Below, one piece after another: positions 62,273 to 64,000 of a stretch of DNA of 64,000 nucleotides. A program made the translations under genes and the position numbers. The notes below the pieces were generated by a model. That model ran no database searches. It saw nothing but the letters and a program-made list of their open reading frames with translations, and had not been told where the DNA came from. Each line of letters opens with the position of its first letter. The stretch's first letter is position 1. Source of the DNA: Thermohalobaculum sp039805905 (lineage in GTDB: Bacteria; Pseudomonadota; Alphaproteobacteria; Rhodobacterales; Rhodobacteraceae); the NCBI GenBank assembly GCA_039805905.1, contig JBDIVM010000003.1:124001-188000 (forward strand), written 5' to 3'.

Positions 62273-63028
62273 ATGGCGTCGAGCGAAGCGGCGGAAGGCG
62301 GCCTCAGCATCCACCCGATGGAGCAGTTCGAGATCACGCCGCTGTTCGGCGAGGGCGAGCTCGGCCTGCTTACGGTCACCAACTCGACGCTCTGGATGGC
62401 GCTGGTGCTTGGCGCCGTCTCGGCCTTCCTGATCTTCGGCATGAGCGGCCGCGCCTTGGTGCCGACCCGGATCCAGTCGATGGCCGAACTCCTCTACGGC
62501 TTCGTGCGCCAGATGGTGACCGACGTGCTGGGCGAGGAAGGGGTGAGGTTCTTCCCTTACATCTTTACGCTCTTCGTGTTCATCCTGTTCTCGAACCTGA
62601 TGGGGCTGATCCCCTACGCCTTCACCGTCACCGCGCATGTGGCGGTCACCGGCGTGCTGGCGCTGGTGGTGTTCTTCACCGTCATCGTGCTCGGCTTCGT
62701 CAGACATGGCGCCGGCTTCCTGAAGCTGTTCTGGATCGGCGCCGCGCCGCTGCCGCTGCGCCCGATCATGGCGGTGATCGAGCTGATCTCGTTCTTCGTC
62801 CGCCCGCTCAGCCATTCGATCCGACTTGGCGGCAACATGATGGCCGGCCACGCCGTGCTGAAGGTCTTTGCCGCCTTCGTGCCGGCGCTGAGCGTGCTCG
62901 GCATCGTGCCGCTGGCGCTGATGGTGGCGATCACCGGGCTCGAGGTGCTGGTGGCCTGCGTGCAGGCCTACATCTTCGCGATCCTGACCTGCATCTACCT
63001 GAACGACGCACTGCACCCGGCTCACTGA
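62273..63028 (+). CDS. atpB: ATP synthase F0 subunit a
   Basis: Proton-channel subunit a of 251 residues with about six membrane segments. The essential Arg is Arg184 in SHSIRLGGNMMAGH, and GLEVLVACVQAYIFAIL is the conserved last helix. ATG 62273 is chosen over the in-frame TTG at 62267. The N-terminal H-P-M-E-Q-F segment is typical of alphaproteobacteria. Confidence 0.95.
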   Translation: MASSEAAEGGLSIHPMEQFEITPLFGEGELGLLTVTNSTLWMALVLGAVSAFLIFGMSGRALVPTRIQSMAELLYGFVRQMVTDVLGEEGVRFFPYIFTLFVFILFSNLMGLIPYAFTVTAHVAVTGVLALVVFFTVIVLGFVRHGAGFLKLFWIGAAPLPLRPIMAVIELISFFVRPLSHSIRLGGNMMAGHAVLKVFAAFVPALSVLGIVPLALMVAITGLEVLVACVQAYIFAILTCIYLNDALHPAH

Positions 63029-63089
63029 TGTGATGCGGAGGCGGGCGAACCCGACAACCCGAGAAAACCATTCGAGAGGAGCTAGGACC

Positions 63090-63329
63090 ATGGAAGCTGA
63101 AGCCGCGACCCTGCTGGGCAAGTATATCGGTGCCGGTCTGGCCGCCATCGCGATGGGCGGTGCCGGCGTCGGTATCGGCCATGTGGTCGGCAACTACCTC
63201 AGCGGCGCGCTGCGCAACCCGGCTGCCGCCAAGGAGCAGACCGCGATGCTGTTCCTAGGCATCGCCTTCGCGGAGGCGATGGGAATCTTCGGCTTCCTGA
63301 TCGCGATGCTGCTGATGTTCGCCGTCTGA
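63090..63329 (+). CDS. atpE: ATP synthase F0 subunit c
   Basis: Ring-forming lipid-soluble subunit of 79 residues with two helices. The glycine-rich first helix (AIAMGGAGVGIGHVVGN), the polar loop R-N-P-A-A and the proton-binding Glu62 in the second helix (IAFAEAMGIFGFL) are all seen. AGAGGAG precedes the ATG. A hairpin follows the gene, as expected for a subunit needed in many copies. Confidence 0.97.
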   Translation: MEAEAATLLGKYIGAGLAAIAMGGAGVGIGHVVGNYLSGALRNPAAAKEQTAMLFLGIAFAEAMGIFGFLIAMLLMFAV

Positions 63330-63344
63330 GGCGATATCGGTGCG

Positions 63345-63366
63345 GCGGGCGCCTCGTTGCGCCCGC
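63345..63366 (+). terminator. Intercistronic hairpin between atpE and the b' gene
   Basis: GCGGGCGC (63345-63352), a 6-base loop and GCGCCCGC (63359-63366) form a perfect 8-bp stem within the 92-bp gap after atpE. There is no T-run, so it more likely raises atpE mRNA stability or partly attenuates downstream genes than ends the operon. Confidence 0.65.
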
Positions 63367-63421
63367 ATCGGAGCAGTGACAGGCCGCGCCGGCGCGGTCT
63401 CCGGAGTTCGTGGAGAGTCTC

Positions 63422-63961
63422 ATGGCGACATCCACCGAAGCAGCGGCGCACGCCGCGGCCGAACACGGCTCGAGCGGGCTGCCGCAGCTCGACTTCACCA
63501 CCTTCCCGAGCCAGATCTTCTGGTTGGCGGTGACCTGCGTCGTGCTGTTCCAGCTGATGAGCAAGGTGGCGCTGCCGCGCATCGCCGGCGCGCTCGAGGA
63601 GCGGGCGGACGCAATCGCTGACGACCTTGACCGGGCGGACGAGTTCCGCCGCAAGGCCGCCGAGGCCGAGGAGGCCTATCAGGAGGCGCTCGCGGCAGCC
63701 CGGAGCCGGGCCCAGGAAATCGTCGCCGCGACCCGTGCCGAGATCCAGAAGGATGTCGAGGCCGCCACCGCCAGGGCAGACGCCGAGATCTCGGCGCGCA
63801 CGGCCGAGTCCGAGAAGCGCATCCGCGAGATCCGCGATTCGGCTGTGGCCGCGGTGCGCGAGGTCGCCACCGAGACCGCGGGCGCGATCGTCGAGAAGCT
63901 GATGCCGGACGCCGCGGATTCCGGCGCGGTGACCGCCGCCGTCCGCGCGCGGATCGGCTGA
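63422..63961 (+). CDS. atpX: ATP synthase F0 subunit b'
   Basis: Peripheral-stalk subunit of 179 residues. One N-terminal membrane segment (FPSQIFWLAVTCVVLFQL) follows an alanine-rich start, then a long charged coiled coil from about residue 60. Photosynthetic-type and many alphaproteobacterial synthases have separate b' and b; the next gene begins the b subunit. ATG 63422 is taken over an in-frame upstream codon at 63410. The gene is also named atpF2 or atpG in some genomes. Confidence 0.9.
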   Translation: MATSTEAAAHAAAEHGSSGLPQLDFTTFPSQIFWLAVTCVVLFQLMSKVALPRIAGALEERADAIADDLDRADEFRRKAAEAEEAYQEALAAARSRAQEIVAATRAEIQKDVEAATARADAEISARTAESEKRIREIRDSAVAAVREVATETAGAIVEKLMPDAADSGAVTAAVRARIG

Positions 63962-63974
63962 GGGAGAGACGACC

Positions 63975-64000
63975 ATGTCCCTGTTCTACGACAGCCACTT
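63975..64000 (+). CDS. atpF: ATP synthase F0 subunit b, start only (3' truncated)
   Basis: Eight complete codons (M-S-L-F-Y-D-S-H) remain at the window edge, beginning 13 bp after the b' stop and preceded by GGGAGAG. Position in the operon makes the b subunit the natural reading; the sequence itself is too short to prove it. Confidence 0.6.

Overview
The window is GC-rich, gene-dense bacterial chromosome. Its content points to an alphaproteobacterium, most likely of the Rhodobacterales: heterotetrameric sarcosine oxidase in the order soxBDAG, a separate F0 operon atpI-atpB-atpE-b'-b, ccmA divergent from acnA, an Usg protein, DUF1223 and DUF938 proteins, and a single-chain pyruvate carboxylase. 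The taxon is inferred from gene content only. I see no rRNA, tRNA, CRISPR array, insertion sequence or prophage. Apart from one ChrB-domain protein I recognise no transcriptional regulator.

Layout. (1) 1-7388, plus strand: a dimethylglycine-dehydrogenase-like flavoprotein (cut by the window edge) and soxB-soxD-soxA-soxG, which demethylate N-methylglycines to glycine and load C1 units on tetrahydrofolate. (2) 7389-23804, minus strand: fifteen co-oriented, tightly packed genes. They encode a Dpp/Opp-type peptide importer (D, F, substrate-binding protein, B, C), a Phn-type importer (D, C, E, E), a Rieske oxygenase with the Glu-type active site of quaternary-amine oxygenases, a Rid protein, a DUF1028 protein, an acetylpolyamine amidohydrolase, a trimethylamine-dehydrogenase-like demethylase and an amidase. 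Together with block 1 this looks like an uptake and stepwise dealkylation/deacylation route for an N-methylated or acylated amine ending in glycine; the substrate is not known. (3) 23924-26311: two M20 amidohydrolases. (4) 26345-32052: ccmBA, acnA, usg, DUF1223. (5) 32075-35694: a MATE pump, a three-gene nitrile hydratase / thiocyanate hydrolase-like enzyme and a DUF938 methyltransferase. (6) 35711-44866: infC (apparently starting at AUA), an MBL-fold protein, MAPEG, an NAD(P)-binding protein, thrS, a glycosyltransferase, an alpha/beta hydrolase, two SDRs and an EamA transporter. (7) 45206-46789: a small operon of unknown function (ChrB N-domain protein, seven-TM COG4280-type protein with two ExxE motifs, two-TM protein) behind a perfect inverted repeat overlapping its promoter. 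(8) 46870-55021: acyl-CoA synthetase, pyruvate carboxylase and two related glycosyltransferases. (9) 55101-59083: lutA-lhgO-lutB-lutC for 2-hydroxyacid oxidation. (10) 59205-61627: a small secreted protein, two SDRs and a cupin protein. (11) 61811-64000: the F0 ATP synthase operon with a clear promoter, running off the end.

Strong GC hairpins follow genes whose product is needed in excess: both ABC substrate-binding proteins and the ATP synthase c subunit. This suggests differential expression within operons by RNA processing or attenuation. The two most attractive candidates for undescribed biology are the ChrB/COG4280 operon and the long amine-uptake and dealkylation cluster. The split nitrile-hydratase-family enzyme is the most interesting single enzyme.
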